64,000 nt of DNA from Sulfurovum sp. (lineage in GTDB: Bacteria; Campylobacterota; Campylobacteria; Campylobacterales; Sulfurovaceae): positions 1 through 64,000 of the forward strand of contig JAMOSB010000007.1 of NCBI GenBank assembly GCA_027068485.1, written 5' to 3'. Each line of letters opens with the position of its first letter. Positions within the stretch are counted from its first letter, which is position 1. Below, piece by piece: positions 1 through 11,401 of this stretch. The notes under the pieces were generated by a model that was not told the origin of the DNA, did not search any database, and saw only the letters and a program-made list of their open reading frames with translations. Made by a program: the position numbers and the translations under genes.

Positions 1-105
1 ACACTTTATATAGATGCCCAAGAGAGAGCAGATTACAAAGGCTTTAAAGTAAAAGATAATTTTAAAAAATTAGGTTTAAATTTAGATGAGATAAAAGGCA
101 AATAA
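1..105 (+). CDS. 3' end of an ORF running in from the left edge (…TLYIDAQERADYKGFKVKDNFKKLGLNLDEIKGK*), unknown product
   Basis: Open frame 1 from base 1 to TAA at 103-105; no recognisable family. Confidence 0.45.
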   Translation, partial: TLYIDAQERADYKGFKVKDNFKKLGLNLDEIKGK

Positions 106-106
106 A

Positions 107-176
107 GGTTAACAAGACCTTGGAGAGCAATAGTTTTCCCTAGCGGGGAAACTATTGCTCAAGTCGGTCGTTATAT
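107..176 (+). repeat. Candidate integron attC-like site / long imperfect hairpin
   Basis: TTAAC…GTTAT outer arms, GAC/GTC and CTT/AAG inner pairs with unpaired bases, then a 16-bp stem GAGCAATAGTTTTCCC(125-140)/GGGGAAACTATTGCTC(145-160) with loop TAGC; starts 2 bp after an ORF stop. Confidence 0.4.
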
Positions 177-262
177 GAAGCCTAACGGCAAGATTTCCAT
201 CCATTTCATGACAATTTGACATATTTTTAAACCTAAATTATAGAACTTGCTATAACTTTTAA

Positions 263-589
263 ATGTGTAAGATACAAGAGCCACTACAAGTAGATAAATT
301 TTATAAACCTAAATATGAGATACACCCTAAAAGAAGTGCCGTTGAGGTGCAAGATATATTTAAACTCTATGGAGATGATTATATAGCAAGATATAAACTA
401 AACTCTATACAGTTAAAAGCTATAAAAGATATAACTGAGTGTAGAACTTCTGTTATGGGTTACAATGCTAAAGAGTGTAGTGATTGCAAAAACATAGAGT
501 TTGCCTATAACTCTTGTCGTAATAGAAATTGTCCTAAGTGTCAAGGTGACGAGGTGCCCCTTGAGGGTACAAACGATATGATTGGATAG
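263..589 (+). pseudogene. IS91-family-type transposase, N-terminal zinc-binding fragment (truncated)
   Basis: 108 aa with CX2C…CX4CX2C pattern (CSDCKN…NSCRNRNCPKCQG) typical of transposase zinc-binding N-termini; similarity stops after CPKCQG and the catalytic region is missing. Confidence 0.7.
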
Positions 590-840
590 AGAAACGACTA
601 AAAACTCTGAACGGTCTCTGTAGTCTTGTTTCTACTCATACTTTATCCTTCTTTTTATTGTCTAATTTTATCTAAATTTGGAACTTTGAGAATTAGACTT
701 TTTAAAAATTGTTGGGCTTTCTTGGGGTATTATAATCTAATTGACACAGATTTATTTACACTCCCTGCTGAAGAGAAAATAGGATAGTATCTGTACCCAA
801 ACTCTCCTTATCGATTTTATCAAGCAAGACAAAACTATGC

Positions 841-846
841 TATAAT
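841..846 (+). promoter_or_regulatory. Possible sigma70 -10 box (TATAAT)
   Basis: ctatgcTATAATcccc upstream of the zinc-ribbon ORF. Confidence 0.35.
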
Positions 847-906
847 CCCCCCAAATCAAGAGAGCAGAGCGTGTGTGTCAACGCGATGAGACTAGGAGAA
901 GTATCT

Positions 907-1065
907 ATGAAGTGTCACTACTGTAAGGAGTCGATTGGGCGGAGGGTGAAGCAGTGTCCGCACTGTGGTAAGGTCAATCCTACCGTGAACACACAAGAGA
1001 TCATTCTCTGGACGATAGGGATGAGTCTACTCCTCTATCTGCTAGGGTGGGTGAGTGGGGGTTAA
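907..1065 (+). CDS. Small zinc-ribbon protein with C-terminal TM segment
   Basis: MKCHYCKESIGRRVKQCPHCGK… two CXXC pairs then a hydrophobic helix; internal ATG of ORF 871-1065 preferred. Confidence 0.65.
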   Translation: MKCHYCKESIGRRVKQCPHCGKVNPTVNTQEIILWTIGMSLLLYLLGWVSGG

Positions 1066-1088
1066 CCCCCTCCTAAACGACTATTGGG

Positions 1089-1094
1089 TATAAT
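1089..1094 (+). promoter_or_regulatory. Possible sigma70 -10 box (TATAAT) upstream of pyrH
   Basis: ttgggTATAATcgcg about 30 bp before the pyrH start. Confidence 0.4.
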
Positions 1095-1105
1095 CGCGAA
1101 ATTAA

Positions 1106-1828
<723 letters not shown>

Positions 1829-1847
1829 CCACCAAAGGAAAAGAAGA

Positions 1848-2054
1848 ATGAGAACAGAACAACTAACCGCGAAAGCACTAGAGAGAGTGGACTTTGATAA
1901 GTATCTATTGGCCAATGCTGTAGGTAAGAGAGCCGAAGAGATCGCCAATGGGGCAAAGCCTCTTATCGATATCGATTTGACCAATTTGAAATATACTGAT
2001 ATTGCACTGCATGAGATCGCAGAGGGCAAGATCATCGTAAGTTTAGAAGGCTAA
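1848..2054 (+). CDS. rpoZ: DNA-directed RNA polymerase omega subunit
   Basis: 68 aa, MRTEQLTAKAL…NAVGKRAEEIANG…IALHEIAEGKI; between pyrH and spoT. Confidence 0.92.
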   Translation: MRTEQLTAKALERVDFDKYLLANAVGKRAEEIANGAKPLIDIDLTNLKYTDIALHEIAEGKIIVSLEG

Positions 2055-2060
2055 TCTATT

Positions 2061-4214
2061 GTGGATGCTTTCCTCAACAAAGCGAAAAAAATAGAGACCA
2101 TCGAGGGGGCAACAGCTCTGTTGTATGAGGAACTCCCCTCACCACTTCCCACTACGATCCAAGCCCTTGAGCTGGCACTTGAGGCACACGCAGGACAGAT
2201 GCGAAAGAGTGGGGAACCCTACATCATACACCCTATCCTTGTCGCAGCGATCACCGCGGCATTCTCCAATGACGAAACCATGGTACAAGCTGCACTCCTA
2301 CATGATGTGGTAGAGGATACCTCCTACACTATCGAAGAGTTGCGTCAGCGTTTTGGTAAAGATGTGGCACATCTCGTCGAAGGCTTGACAAAGATCGTAC
2401 AGATGCGTGATGAGGAGCTGGCCCCCTCAGGCTCAGATGAGCGGTTGATCAACTCAGCGTTGACCTTCCGTAAGATGCTAATTGCTTCGATCAAAGATAT
2501 CCGTGTCTTGGTCATCAAGTTATGTGACCGACTCCACAATATGATGACCCTTAATGCCCTTACCTCTGCCAAACAGCGACGCATCGCAGAGGAGACACTC
2601 GTGGTCTATGCTCCTATCGCACACCGCTTGGGGATCTCACGGCTCAAAAACCGTCTGGAGGATTTGAGCTTTGCCTATATCTATCCTGAGGACTACAAGA
2701 GTATCGACACCTACATTAACAAAAATGCCCAAAATCTTCAGATACGCCTCAATAGCTTTATCCAAAAAGTCAAAGAGATGATGGAACGCAATGGGTTTGA
2801 GCCTGATTCGTTTGAGATTATCGGGCGGGTGAAGCACTACTACTCGATCTATCTCAAGATGCACCGTAAAGGGGTGAGTATCGATGAGGTACTCGATCTC
2901 TTGGCGATCCGTATCATCGTCAAGGAGCCAATCGCATGTTACCGTGTCTTGGGGTTGATGCACTTAGGGTTTACCCCACTGATCTCTCGCTTCAAGGACT
3001 ATATCGCAGTCCCCAAAGAGAATGGTTATAAGACCATTCACACGACACTCTTTAGTGAGGAGGCGATCGTAGAGGCACAGATACGCACCACACAGATGCA
3101 CCGTCTCGCAGAGTATGGGGTTGCCGCACACTGGAAGTACAAAGAGGGGCAGGGGGATGTCAACCTAGAGTGGCTAGAGAGTCTACACTATCAAAATGAG
3201 AATATCGAGGAGTTCTATGAGCTTGCTAAGAGTGATCTCTTTTTGGAGGATATCACGGTCTTCTCACCCAAAGGGGACTACTACACCCTCCCCAAAGACT
3301 CCGTGGCACTCGACTTTGCCTACGCGGTACACTCCGAGGTGGGAGCAGGAGCGACGGGAGCATTGGTCAATAAGCAGAAGAGTTCACTCCTCACGATCCT
3401 CAAAAATGGGGATATTGTGAAGATTGTCAAAGAGGATACCCCCCATCTGCACTGCTCATGGCTCGATACGGTTAAGACCTCCAAAGCACAAGATGGGATA
3501 CGCAGTCACTGCCGTGCTAGACTCAAAGAGTCTGATACCTACAGTGCCTACAATATCCTCTCCACCCTCTTTGAGCAGGCGGTACCGACGATGCAAAATC
3601 TTATCGAGAAGGTGGAGCTTGTCGAGACGATTCATAAGCTTCCACTCCAACGAGACTACTTTATCGAGGCGATCCATAAGGTCGCGGGCTATCTAGGTGC
3701 TAAAGAGGTGCGGTTTTGGGAGCTTCTCAAAAAGGGGTACAAGAAGCCTATGACACGGGCGATTGATCACTTTGAGTTCTTTACCAATAAGAGTCTCGAT
3801 CATGTCGAGTTTGACTACTGCTGTCGCCCCAAAGTGGGAGATGAGATTGTTGCATTTTATGAGGTAGATAAAGCCGTCGTCCACCATAAGCTCTGTAAAA
3901 AAGCCTATGGGAAGATCTTGGCAGAGGAGCCGATGCTCTTTGTGCGTTGGCGTGTGAATAAGCTATTGCGTTACCGACTCATCTTGAGTCTACAGAATCA
4001 AAAAGGGGTACTCGCCGATCTCCTTGCGAAGCTCTCTTTGATGAATCTCAATGTCGTGAGTATTGAGCTAGGGATACAGAGTAGTGAGAGTGCGGAGTAT
4101 TGTCGTATCGAAGTAGAGAGTAGTGAGAGTAAAAAGCGTATACTCTCAGAGAAAATTTCACAAAAGTTCAAGCTGATAGAGATTGTCAGCTTGGATGATG
4201 CATATAACAAATAA
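2061..4214 (+). CDS. spoT: Bifunctional (p)ppGpp synthetase/hydrolase (RelA/SpoT family)
   Basis: HD domain (LLHDVVEDT), RelA/SpoT synthetase, TGS and ACT-like C-terminus. Confidence 0.95.
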   Translation: MDAFLNKAKKIETIEGATALLYEELPSPLPTTIQALELALEAHAGQMRKSGEPYIIHPILVAAITAAFSNDETMVQAALLHDVVEDTSYTIEELRQRFGKDVAHLVEGLTKIVQMRDEELAPSGSDERLINSALTFRKMLIASIKDIRVLVIKLCDRLHNMMTLNALTSAKQRRIAEETLVVYAPIAHRLGISRLKNRLEDLSFAYIYPEDYKSIDTYINKNAQNLQIRLNSFIQKVKEMMERNGFEPDSFEIIGRVKHYYSIYLKMHRKGVSIDEVLDLLAIRIIVKEPIACYRVLGLMHLGFTPLISRFKDYIAVPKENGYKTIHTTLFSEEAIVEAQIRTTQMHRLAEYGVAAHWKYKEGQGDVNLEWLESLHYQNENIEEFYELAKSDLFLEDITVFSPKGDYYTLPKDSVALDFAYAVHSEVGAGATGALVNKQKSSLLTILKNGDIVKIVKEDTPHLHCSWLDTVKTSKAQDGIRSHCRARLKESDTYSAYNILSTLFEQAVPTMQNLIEKVELVETIHKLPLQRDYFIEAIHKVAGYLGAKEVRFWELLKKGYKKPMTRAIDHFEFFTNKSLDHVEFDYCCRPKVGDEIVAFYEVDKAVVHHKLCKKAYGKILAEEPMLFVRWRVNKLLRYRLILSLQNQKGVLADLLAKLSLMNLNVVSIELGIQSSESAEYCRIEVESSESKKRILSEKISQKFKLIEIVSLDDAYNK

Positions 4215-4225
4215 GGATAGGGTAG

Positions 4226-5425
4226 ATGATAGAGCAGGCACTAGAAGAGATAGGAAGAGGCGTAGCAGAGGTGATCGATATAGAGCGTATAGAGCATCTT
4301 GTGCGTACCTACTACACTGAGGGAACGACCTATACCGTCAAGGCGGGATTTGACCCAACAGGAGCAGATCTACACCTTGGGCATACGGTACTCCTTCAGA
4401 AACTCAAAACTTTTCAAAACCATGGTGGACGGATACAGCTACTCATTGGGGATTTTACCGCGACGATAGGGGATCCTACGGGGAAGAGTGCGACGCGTAA
4501 AGTCCTCGATGCTCAGACCATCGCACACAATGCCAAGACCTACCAAGAGCAGGTGTTTAATATCCTCGATGAGGAGAAGACTGAAGTGGTCTACAACTCT
4601 AAGTGGCTCGATGCCCTTGGGGCAGGGGGGATGGTAGCGTTGACGACTACCTTTAATGTGGCACGGATGTTAGAGCGTGATGACTTTGAAAAACGCTACA
4701 AGGGGGGGGAGAGTATCTCTATCTCTGAGTTTCTCTATCCACTCCTCCAAGGGTATGACTCTGTCGTACTCAAGAGTGATATTGAGATCGGGGGAACCGA
4801 TCAGAAGTTTAACCTCCTTATGGGGCGACATCTCCAGAGAGCCTATGGTGTAGGCAAGGAGCAGGCGGTCTTGATGATGCCGATCTTGGAGGGGCTTGAT
4901 GGGGTGCAGAAGATGAGTAAATCACTCGATAACTATATCGGTATCACCGAAGCCCCCAAAGATATCTATGCAAAGACCCTCTCAATCTCTGATGTGTTGA
5001 TGTGGCGTTATTATGAGTTGCTCAGTACCCAATCACTCGAAGCGATTGCAACGATGAGAGAAGAGGTAGAAGCGGGTAGCCTCCACCCCAAAGTGGTCAA
5101 GGAGAATCTCGCCTTAGAGTTAGTCGAACGCTTCTATGATACGGAGGCTTCTGTGGGGGCGAAGGCGGAGTTTGATAATGTCTTCAAATCCAACCAACTC
5201 CCCTCGGATATGCCAGAGGTATCTGCTAAGGCAGGGGTGTGGATCTGTAAAGCGTTGGTGGATGCGGGAATCGAACCCTCAACTTCACAAGCTAGACGAG
5301 ATATCAAACAAGGGGCGGTACGCATCGACCAAGAGAAGGTGAGTGATGAGAAGCTTAATCTTGAAGTGGGGGAATATATCCTCCAAGTAGGGAAACGAAA
5401 ATTTGCAAAAGTGAAGGTAGGATAA
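4226..5425 (+). CDS. tyrS: Tyrosyl-tRNA synthetase
   Basis: AGFDPTGADLHLGHTV and KMSKS motifs, C-terminal S4 domain. Confidence 0.96.
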   Translation: MIEQALEEIGRGVAEVIDIERIEHLVRTYYTEGTTYTVKAGFDPTGADLHLGHTVLLQKLKTFQNHGGRIQLLIGDFTATIGDPTGKSATRKVLDAQTIAHNAKTYQEQVFNILDEEKTEVVYNSKWLDALGAGGMVALTTTFNVARMLERDDFEKRYKGGESISISEFLYPLLQGYDSVVLKSDIEIGGTDQKFNLLMGRHLQRAYGVGKEQAVLMMPILEGLDGVQKMSKSLDNYIGITEAPKDIYAKTLSISDVLMWRYYELLSTQSLEAIATMREEVEAGSLHPKVVKENLALELVERFYDTEASVGAKAEFDNVFKSNQLPSDMPEVSAKAGVWICKALVDAGIEPSTSQARRDIKQGAVRIDQEKVSDEKLNLEVGEYILQVGKRKFAKVKVG

Positions 5426-6528
5426 TGAAATTAAACTCTTTTAAAATCGGAAAAAATCTCATAGAGAAACCTATTGTGCAAGGTGGTATGGGTGTAGGGA
5501 TCTCATGGGATCAACTCGCGGGTAATGTAAGCTTGGAGGGAGGATTGGGTGTCGTCTCTGCGGTAGGAACAGGGGTCTACAAAGATAGAGCCTATATCGA
5601 TAAGACCGCAGGAGTCGGTAGACGACCCGTAGAAGCGATCAATTTCTACTCTGCGAATGCACTTAAGCAGATCATCGCCAATACGCGTGAGATCTGTGGT
5701 GAGCGACCCCTTGCAGTCAATATCCTCTATGCACAAGTCGATTATGACCGTGTCGTCGTGGATGCGTGTGAAGCGGGAGCTGATATTATCATCACGGGTG
5801 CGGGGCTTCCACTCACGATGCCTGAAGCAGCCAAGGAGTATCCTGATGTCTCACTTGTGCCTATTGTCTCCACCGCCAAGGCGTTGCGTATCCTCTGCCG
5901 TCGCTGGAAGAAGACACACAACCGTCTACCCGATGCTGTCATCGTAGAGGGACCACTCAGTGGTGGACACCAAGGCTTCAAGTATGAGGAGTGTTTCCTC
6001 CCTGAGAACCAACTCGAAGTGATCTTGCCTCCTGTTGTGGAGGAGGCAAAGCAGTGGGGTGATATCCCCGTAATCGCTGCGGGGGGTATCTGGGATCATG
6101 AGGATATCATCAAGATGCTAGAGCTTGGAGCGAGTGCCGTACAGATGGGAACGCGTTTTATCGGGACGGTGGAGTGTGATGCGAGTGAGGTGATGAAGCA
6201 GATGATCGTTGAGAGTAAAGAGGAGGATATCAAACTCTTTAAATCTCCCGTAGGCTACCCTGCTCGTGGGGTCAAGAGTGCATTACATGCGAGTATCGAA
6301 GCGGGTACGGCACCCAAGATCGCCTGTATCTCCAACTGTGTGGCTCCATGTAAGCGTGGAGAGGAGGCAAAAGTCGTAGGATACTGTATCGCTGATCGTC
6401 TGAGTGATGCCTATGATGGGATACGCGAGACAGGACTCTTTTTCACAGGATCCAATGGCTATCGCCTCAATGAAATTATCACGGTCAAAGCGTTGATGAA
6501 GAAATTGATGGATGGAGAAGAGTCGTAG
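5425..6528 (+). CDS. Nitronate monooxygenase / 2-nitropropane dioxygenase family
   Basis: KPIVQGGMGVGIS…AAGGI…GASAVQMGTRF. Confidence 0.88.
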   Translation: MKLNSFKIGKNLIEKPIVQGGMGVGISWDQLAGNVSLEGGLGVVSAVGTGVYKDRAYIDKTAGVGRRPVEAINFYSANALKQIIANTREICGERPLAVNILYAQVDYDRVVVDACEAGADIIITGAGLPLTMPEAAKEYPDVSLVPIVSTAKALRILCRRWKKTHNRLPDAVIVEGPLSGGHQGFKYEECFLPENQLEVILPPVVEEAKQWGDIPVIAAGGIWDHEDIIKMLELGASAVQMGTRFIGTVECDASEVMKQMIVESKEEDIKLFKSPVGYPARGVKSALHASIEAGTAPKIACISNCVAPCKRGEEAKVVGYCIADRLSDAYDGIRETGLFFTGSNGYRLNEIITVKALMKKLMDGEES

Positions 6529-7696
6529 CGTGAAGTGGATTAAGATACTTCTACTTTGGATTGTGACTGCAACACTACTGCTCTCTTCCAATCAACTAGA
6601 GCGTGTTGTGGTGACCAAAGGGGAGCTTCAACTTACATTTGCTCAGCCTATCAAGCCGAAGTATATCCACCACTTTAGACTCCAAAAACCCAATCGAGAG
6701 GTCTATGACTTCAGCCATATGAGGCTCAAACCTGAAGCCATACGGGGGAGTCAACGCCTTGGCAATGGGCTAAAGCTTCGTATCGCCCAACGCAAAAAGG
6801 ATGTGGTACGCCTTGTGATAGAGAGTCGTAAGCCCTACCGCTCTATCCCCTATCAACCGCTTTTTACGGCGAGTAAGTACCATATCCCACTCCCTGAGCG
6901 TAGCACATCGCGTCATAGCACTACCTCCAAAGCGGTACACCCTAAACGGGCATCGATTATGGAGGAGATAGGGGTCACACCTCGTCGTTACTCTCGTGGG
7001 GGTGAGCGTATCGTCATTGATGCAGGACATGGTGGACATGATTCAGGAGCTGTGGGTGGGGGTAAGCGAGAGAAGGATCTCGTACTTAAAATAGCTAAAC
7101 GCCTAGAGCGTCAGCTCAAGAGTCGTGGCTATCGTGTCTTTATGACGCGTCGGAGTGATCGCTTCTTGAAGCTTTCTGAGCGGACACAGATTGCCGATAG
7201 AAAAGATGCCAAGCTCTTTATCTCTATCCACGCCAACTCCGTGAAGCGACGCAAACGCAATAAAGTCCATGGGGTTGAGACCTTCTTTTTGCAAAAGACC
7301 CGAGATGCCAAGTCACAACGCATCGCCGCACGAGAGAACAAAGCCGTCCTCAAGGGGGCGGGGAGTCGCCTCAGTAAGCAGGTGATTATCGATTCGGTGT
7401 TGAGTGGTCCTAAGATTGTCGAGTCCAATAAACTCGCGATCGATGTCCAACGGGGGATAATGAAAAACCTCCACAGTCGCTACCCTATGGTACGCGATGG
7501 TGGGGTACGCCATGCCCCCTTTTGGGTACTTGTCGGGGCGAGTCGTCCCTCTATTTTGGTCGAGGTGGGATATATCTCCAACCCTATCGAACGCAAACGC
7601 CTCTTTCTTCCTCGATACCAAAATCTTCTCACCAAGGGGATAGCTGATGGTATCGACAACTACTTTAGCAACCGCAAACGAGAGATAGACCTCTAA
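6512..7696 (+). CDS. N-acetylmuramoyl-L-alanine amidase (AmiC type)
   Basis: Amidase_3: IVIDAGHGGHDSGAVG…SIHANS…LVEVGYISNP; N-terminal hydrophobic segment. Confidence 0.92.
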   Translation: MEKSRSVKWIKILLLWIVTATLLLSSNQLERVVVTKGELQLTFAQPIKPKYIHHFRLQKPNREVYDFSHMRLKPEAIRGSQRLGNGLKLRIAQRKKDVVRLVIESRKPYRSIPYQPLFTASKYHIPLPERSTSRHSTTSKAVHPKRASIMEEIGVTPRRYSRGGERIVIDAGHGGHDSGAVGGGKREKDLVLKIAKRLERQLKSRGYRVFMTRRSDRFLKLSERTQIADRKDAKLFISIHANSVKRRKRNKVHGVETFFLQKTRDAKSQRIAARENKAVLKGAGSRLSKQVIIDSVLSGPKIVESNKLAIDVQRGIMKNLHSRYPMVRDGGVRHAPFWVLVGASRPSILVEVGYISNPIERKRLFLPRYQNLLTKGIADGIDNYFSNRKREIDL

Positions 7697-7707
7697 TCCT
7701 CTAGGGG

Positions 7708-7728
7708 AGATAGGCAAGATGCCTATCT
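7708..7728. terminator. Bidirectional terminator-like hairpin between amidase and rpoD
   Basis: AGATAGGC-aagat-GCCTATCT between convergent genes. Confidence 0.6.
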
Positions 7729-7735
7729 AGGGAGA

Positions 7736-9574
7736 TTACTCTTCGATATAGTTTTTGAGTTTTCGTCCCACTTTGGGGTGCTTGAGCTTTTTGATCGCAG
7801 AAGATTCGATCTGGCGGACTCTCTCACGGGTGACAGATAGCTCTTTACCGATCTCCTCTAGGGTACGGTCACTCTCATCACTGAGGAGTCCAAAACGCAT
7901 ACGAATAACCGCTTTCTCCCGCTCATTGAGCTGGTCGAGGACATCATCAATCTGATTGTTGAGGTCATCTTTGAGGACGACATCGGTAGGGCTGAGGGTG
8001 GCTTTGTCCTCGATGAAGTCACCAAATCGTCCATCATCCTCATCCCCTACAGGAGTCTCTAGACTCACAGGCTCTTTGGTGATCTTGATCACATTTTTGA
8101 CCTTATCAACGGAGAGTCCCACCTCTTTGGCGATAGTATCAAGATCGGGTTCTTTACCTGTCTCTTGAAGATACTTACGGATTATTTTGTTGATACGGTT
8201 GATCGTCTCGATCATATGGATAGGGATACGAATCGTACGGGCTTGGTCTGCGATAGCACGAGAGATTGCTTGACGGATCCACCATGTTGCGTAGGTTGAG
8301 AACTTATAGCCTTTCTCATACTCAAACTTATCGACCGCTTTCATCAGCCCGATATTCCCCTCTTGGATAAGGTCAAGGAATGGGAGTCCACGGTTGGTGT
8401 AGCGTTTGGCGATAGAGACGACGAGACGGAGGTTGGACTTTGCCATACGGGTCTTTGCTACCTCACTCTTGGCTTTACCTTGGCGGATCTGTCCTAGAAT
8501 CTCTTGGAGTTTCTCCTCAGGAAGGTCGAAACTCCCCTCACTGGCTGCTTTGGTCTCAAAGAGCTTTTTGATCTCCACATAGGTACTCACCATAGTGGTC
8601 TCAGGTACTGCATCGATGATATCATCTTTGTCCATATTGATGATATTGTCTAGGAGTTTTTTGTGGTTCTCTTTGAGTGTGTCGTTGAAGAGTGGGAGCT
8701 TATACTCCAGACGCTTTAGCTCTTTATCAAAGCTATCATCACTCTTGAGTGCGGTCTCCATCGCTTTGACTAGCTCATTGATAAGTTTAGAGGTGGGTCC
8801 TAGGTCTAGGAGGGCTTTTTTGAGAAGCTCTTTTTTGAAGGCGACTTTAAGACGCTCATGGAGTATCTTGACCGCGTCCTCCTCTTTTTGGGCGAAGAGT
8901 TCGAAGTCATCTTTGGCTTTGAGCCACTCTTTTTTGGCTTTTTCAAGCTGTTTGAAGCTACTGATGACCTGCTTGACGCGTTTGTCACTCTTGGGAGCGT
9001 CTGCTTTGCCCTCACTATCTCCATCATCTTTACTATCACTCTTCTCATCTTCAAAACTCTTAAAGAGCTCTTTGACGCGTCGTTCACGGTTAAGTAGAGG
9101 CTCTTTATAGTTGAGAATATACCCTATAAGGTAAGGGACAGAGCAGATCGCATCGATAATGATATCCTCACCCTCTTCGATACGCATACTCAAATCGACC
9201 TCTTCCTCCTTGGTGAGTAGGGGGATTTTACCCATCTCACGCAGGTACATCCGTACAGGGCTATCGGAGCGACTCCACTCCAAAAGCTCTTTCTCTTTAT
9301 GAAGGTTAAACTCATCCTCTTCGCTATTTTGTGCGAGTTTTTTGCGTGCATCTTCGCGTCGTTGAAGCTCTTTGGTCGTGAGGTACTTGGCATACTCAGA
9401 CGCAGAGACAATAGTGACTTTACTATCCGTAGCAAGTTTGTGGATCTTCTTTGCCTGTGCTGCGGTAGGTTGTTTAGTGAACTCTTTGGCAATATTTTCA
9501 AAAGTGATATAGTCACTTTTCTTTTTCATTTTAAATAGCTCTTCGATGCTCTTCATACTCTCTTTAGCGGCCAT
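7736..9574 (-). CDS. rpoD: RNA polymerase primary sigma factor (sigma-70)
   Basis: [30 protein letters not shown] and C-terminal region 4 HTH; MAAKES start preferred over 9616. Confidence 0.96.
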   Translation of the reverse strand: MAAKESMKSIEELFKMKKKSDYITFENIAKEFTKQPTAAQAKKIHKLATDSKVTIVSASEYAKYLTTKELQRREDARKKLAQNSEEDEFNLHKEKELLEWSRSDSPVRMYLREMGKIPLLTKEEEVDLSMRIEEGEDIIIDAICSVPYLIGYILNYKEPLLNRERRVKELFKSFEDEKSDSKDDGDSEGKADAPKSDKRVKQVISSFKQLEKAKKEWLKAKDDFELFAQKEEDAVKILHERLKVAFKKELLKKALLDLGPTSKLINELVKAMETALKSDDSFDKELKRLEYKLPLFNDTLKENHKKLLDNIINMDKDDIIDAVPETTMVSTYVEIKKLFETKAASEGSFDLPEEKLQEILGQIRQGKAKSEVAKTRMAKSNLRLVVSIAKRYTNRGLPFLDLIQEGNIGLMKAVDKFEYEKGYKFSTYATWWIRQAISRAIADQARTIRIPIHMIETINRINKIIRKYLQETGKEPDLDTIAKEVGLSVDKVKNVIKITKEPVSLETPVGDEDDGRFGDFIEDKATLSPTDVVLKDDLNNQIDDVLDQLNEREKAVIRMRFGLLSDESDRTLEEIGKELSVTRERVRQIESSAIKKLKHPKVGRKLKNYIEE

Positions 9575-9714
9575 TAGGATCCTTTTTAAGTTTCGATAAA
9601 GGTGGATTATACCCAAAATTTTATTTGATTGGGGTACAAAACTTGGTAAAAAGTGGTTTTTTCGCTATAATCGCCAAAATTTTTGGGGATAGTTCCCTCT
9701 TTTGAAGGATTGAT

Positions 9715-10209
9715 TTGCAAGGTAAAGTTTGGAAATTTGGTGATAATATCGATACAGATCTTATCATCGCAGCAAGGTACCTCAATACAAGTGAGCCAGC
9801 TGTATTGGCGAAGTATGTGATGGAGGATGCAGATCCTGAATTTGTCTCCAAGATGGCAGTGGGTGATATCATCGTAGCAGGTGAAAATTTCGGATGTGGT
9901 TCGAGTCGAGAGCATGCCCCTATTGCCCTCAAAGCCGCAGGGGTAAGTGCGATTATCGCACCTACTTTCGCACGGATTTTTTACCGTAATGCGTTCAATA
10001 TGGGGCTTCCTATCTTTGAACTCAAAGAGGCGGATGAGATCGAAGAGGGTGATGTGGTGCGTGTCGATATGGATGCGGGAGAGGTGATCAATATCACTCA
10101 AGCAAAACGCTATAAGTTTACCCCTATTCCTGCGTTTATGCAAGAGCTTGTTGATGCAGGTGGGCTGATAGAGTTTGCCAAACAAGAGATCAGAAGTGGA
10201 GGTCAATAA
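9715..10209 (+). CDS. leuD: 3-isopropylmalate dehydratase small subunit
   Basis: [21 protein letters not shown]…[17 protein letters not shown] start. Confidence 0.94.
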   Translation: MQGKVWKFGDNIDTDLIIAARYLNTSEPAVLAKYVMEDADPEFVSKMAVGDIIVAGENFGCGSSREHAPIALKAAGVSAIIAPTFARIFYRNAFNMGLPIFELKEADEIEEGDVVRVDMDAGEVINITQAKRYKFTPIPAFMQELVDAGGLIEFAKQEIRSGGQ

Positions 10210-10210
10210 G

Positions 10211-11281
10211 ATGGGGAGAAGTTACAAAATTGGTGTAATTAAGGGTGATGGGATTGGTCCTGAGATTGTTGATGAAGCGATTAAGGTACTCGATGCGGTC
10301 TCTGCCTCTCAAGGGTTTAACCTCAAGTATGAGGAGATGCTTTTGGGTGGTTCGGCGATTGATGAGACAGGTGTTCCACTTCCTGAAGAGACGATCAAAG
10401 GTGTTAAGCGATGTGATGCGGTACTCTTTGGTGCGATTGGTGGACCTAAGTGGGATACGCTTGAGCGACACCTTCGCCCAGAGACAGGATTGCTAGGATT
10501 GCGTAAAGAGATGGGTACCTTTGCCAATCTCCGCCCTGCGATGGTCTATGATGAGCTAGTCAACGCCTCAAGTCTTAAGCCTCAGATTATTAAGGGTGTA
10601 GATATTATGGTCGTTCGTGAACTTACAGGGGGGATCTACTTTGGTCAGCCTAGAGAGCTTCATGACGATAGAGCTTTCAACACGATGGTCTATACGCGTG
10701 AAGAGGTCAAACGCATCGCGATTGTCGCATTTGATATCGCAATGAAGCGTGACAAACGCCTCTGCTCTGTAGACAAAGCCAATGTCCTTGAGGTGAGCCA
10801 GTTTTGGAGAGAGATCGTTGAAGAGATCGCAGTAGACTACCCTGAGGTAGAGCTATCACATATGTATGTCGATAATGCAGCGATGCAACTGATCCGTGAC
10901 CCTAAGCAGTTTGATGTAATCTTGACGGGTAATATCTTTGGGGATATCCTCTCTGATGCGGCGAGTATGCTGAGTGGTTCTATCGGACTGCTCCCTAGTG
11001 CGAGTACAGGTAAAGGGGTCGGACTCTTTGAGCCTATCCACGGATCGGCTCCCGATATCGCAGGGCAGGGGATCGCCAACCCACTCGCAACGATCTCTAG
11101 TGCGAGTATGATGCTTCGTTATGCTCTTGGTGAGAATGATGCCGCAGATAAGATCGATGAAGCGATCAAAAAAGCACTCTCTCAAGGCTACCGTACGGGT
11201 GATATTGGTGACTATGATGCCAAAGAGATTTGTACTTGTAGTGCGATTGGTGATATCATCGCAGACTACTCCTCCAAGTAG
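10211..11281 (+). CDS. leuB: 3-isopropylmalate dehydrogenase
   Basis: [14 protein letters not shown]…[10 protein letters not shown]…[18 protein letters not shown]. Confidence 0.96.
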   Translation: MGRSYKIGVIKGDGIGPEIVDEAIKVLDAVSASQGFNLKYEEMLLGGSAIDETGVPLPEETIKGVKRCDAVLFGAIGGPKWDTLERHLRPETGLLGLRKEMGTFANLRPAMVYDELVNASSLKPQIIKGVDIMVVRELTGGIYFGQPRELHDDRAFNTMVYTREEVKRIAIVAFDIAMKRDKRLCSVDKANVLEVSQFWREIVEEIAVDYPEVELSHMYVDNAAMQLIRDPKQFDVILTGNIFGDILSDAASMLSGSIGLLPSASTGKGVGLFEPIHGSAPDIAGQGIANPLATISSASMMLRYALGENDAADKIDEAIKKALSQGYRTGDIGDYDAKEICTCSAIGDIIADYSSK

Positions 11282-11292
11282 TCAACCTATGG

Positions 11293-11310
11293 GGGGTAGA
11301 CTCCTACCCT
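11293..11310 (+). terminator. Terminator-like hairpin after leuB
   Basis: GGGTAG-actc-CTACCC with flanking wobble pair; no strong T-run. Confidence 0.35.
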
Positions 11311-11401
11311 CTCACGCTAACCCCTTTCGATACCCTCCACTCACTGTCTCTTTGTCATTTGAGTTGGGGTGCTAAATCTCATAACTAAAAGGTAAAATCA
11401 G

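Noticed and set aside
107-176. Simple rho-independent terminator reading of the left-edge hairpin
   Set aside because: Kept as an alternative only: no T-run follows the stem, and the outer AAC/GTT pairing is not explained by a terminator.
590-870. Further coding remnant after the transposase fragment
   Set aside because: Short open stretches in other frames (e.g. GYKRYDWIEKRLKTLNGLCSL) match nothing I recognise; not supportable.
8595-9110. 171-aa plus-strand ORF
   Set aside because: Antisense to rpoD, Ser/Leu-rich shadow translation.
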